A stretch of 5,224 nt of DNA, from contig DATBME010000139.1 of NCBI GenBank assembly GCA_036555005.1, positions 1-5,224 on the forward strand. The letters run 5' to 3'. Within the stretch, counting starts at the first letter, position 1. The number at the start of each line of letters is the position of its first letter. Made by a program: the position numbers and the translations under genes. Shown here piece after piece: positions 5,055-5,224 of this stretch. Below the pieces are notes generated by a model that worked only from the letters and a program-made list of their open reading frames with translations, was not told the origin of the DNA and did no database searches. Source of the stretch: DASSCW01 sp036555005 (lineage in GTDB: Bacteria; Chloroflexota; Limnocylindria; QHBO01).

Positions 5055-5224
5055 TCTTGCATCGCCCGCTGCAGGCGCTCGTGCTGCGCGCGCCCCAGCC
5101 CGACTGCCGCCGCGGCCCGGCTCAGCCGCACGCCGGCCGGCGGTGCGACGCGGAGCTCGTCGAGGCGGGGATCGCCAAGCACCTCGGCGGTCGCTCCCTC
5201 CAGCGCGATCGCGCCGTCGGCCAG
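5051..5224 (-). CDS. C-terminal end of a second ABC (ECF-type) ATPase, cut by window edge
   Basis: The last 57 residues of a frame entering from the right edge end at TGA 5053-5051. It begins LADGAIALEGATAEVLGDPR, which is the end of an ABC ATPase nucleotide-binding domain (the ADGxIxxEG...EVL strand-turn-helix that follows the H-loop). A short C-terminal extension follows, DELRVAPPAGVRLSRAAAAV and onward, resembling the 'L..LGV..PP...L' tail of EcfA proteins. Walker motifs lie outside the window. Its stop overlaps the GTG of the next ATPase (GTGA), giving the tandem two-ATPase arrangement of ECF transporters. The EcfT and S-component genes are expected further right. Confidence 0.75.
   Translation of the reverse strand: MADGAIALEGATAEVLGDPRLDELRVAPPAGVRLSRAAAAVGLGRAQHERLQRAMQE

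Noticed and set aside
1..5224. Search for tRNA or rRNA genes, CRISPR repeats, insertion sequences, attachment sites and a defence or phage system.
   Set aside because: No repeated units, transposase-like frames, tRNA-like cloverleaf or toxin/nuclease motifs were seen. Every recognised gene is a core metabolic or transport type.

Overview
This GC-rich, densely coding window carries ordinary chromosomal genes of a free-living bacterium. Protein character and GC-ending codons suggest Chloroflexota (Limnocylindria/Ellin6529 or Thermomicrobia-like), with a high-GC actinobacterium as the alternative. This placement is an impression from protein style and leaderless-type promoters, not the result of a search. 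There are no mobile elements, RNA genes, CRISPR arrays or long non-coding stretches. The longest gap between genes is 42 bases.

Layout, left to right. (1) On the minus strand, a DeoD-like nucleoside phosphorylase (1195 to 431) overlaps by ATGA a 4-hydroxyphenylpyruvate dioxygenase-like gene that runs off the left edge (434 to 1). (2) On the plus strand, a membrane-anchored protein of unknown function (1238-1759) is joined by TGATG to a DUF421/YetF-type membrane protein (1759-2244). An inositol-monophosphatase-family gene (2254-3075) follows. (3) On the minus strand is a Nudix CoA-diphosphatase-type gene (3758 to 3093). (4) On the plus strand, an unrecognised 150-residue protein (3757-4209) has a start codon that overlaps the Nudix start codon head to head. 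(5) On the minus strand, an ECF-type ABC ATPase (5054 to 4203) is overlapped by GTGA with the tail of a second ABC ATPase that enters from the right edge.

The genes do not form one pathway. They are short units on alternating strands covering nucleoside salvage, aromatic amino-acid catabolism, a membrane/envelope pair, phosphatase and CoA-type housekeeping, and vitamin or metal uptake.

The most notable structure is regulatory. Three genes that begin a unit or lie next to a possible internal promoter (1195 minus, 2254 plus, 3757 plus) have a TANNNT hexamer exactly 6 or 7 bases before ATG and no Shine-Dalgarno sequence, the hallmark of leaderless transcripts. The coupled HPPD gene instead has AGGAG six bases before its ATG. 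Other points of note are a degenerate ABC signature (LGASR for LSGGQ), a strand-symmetric -10 between divergent genes, and the CATG start overlap. I did not find a convincing new multi-gene system.
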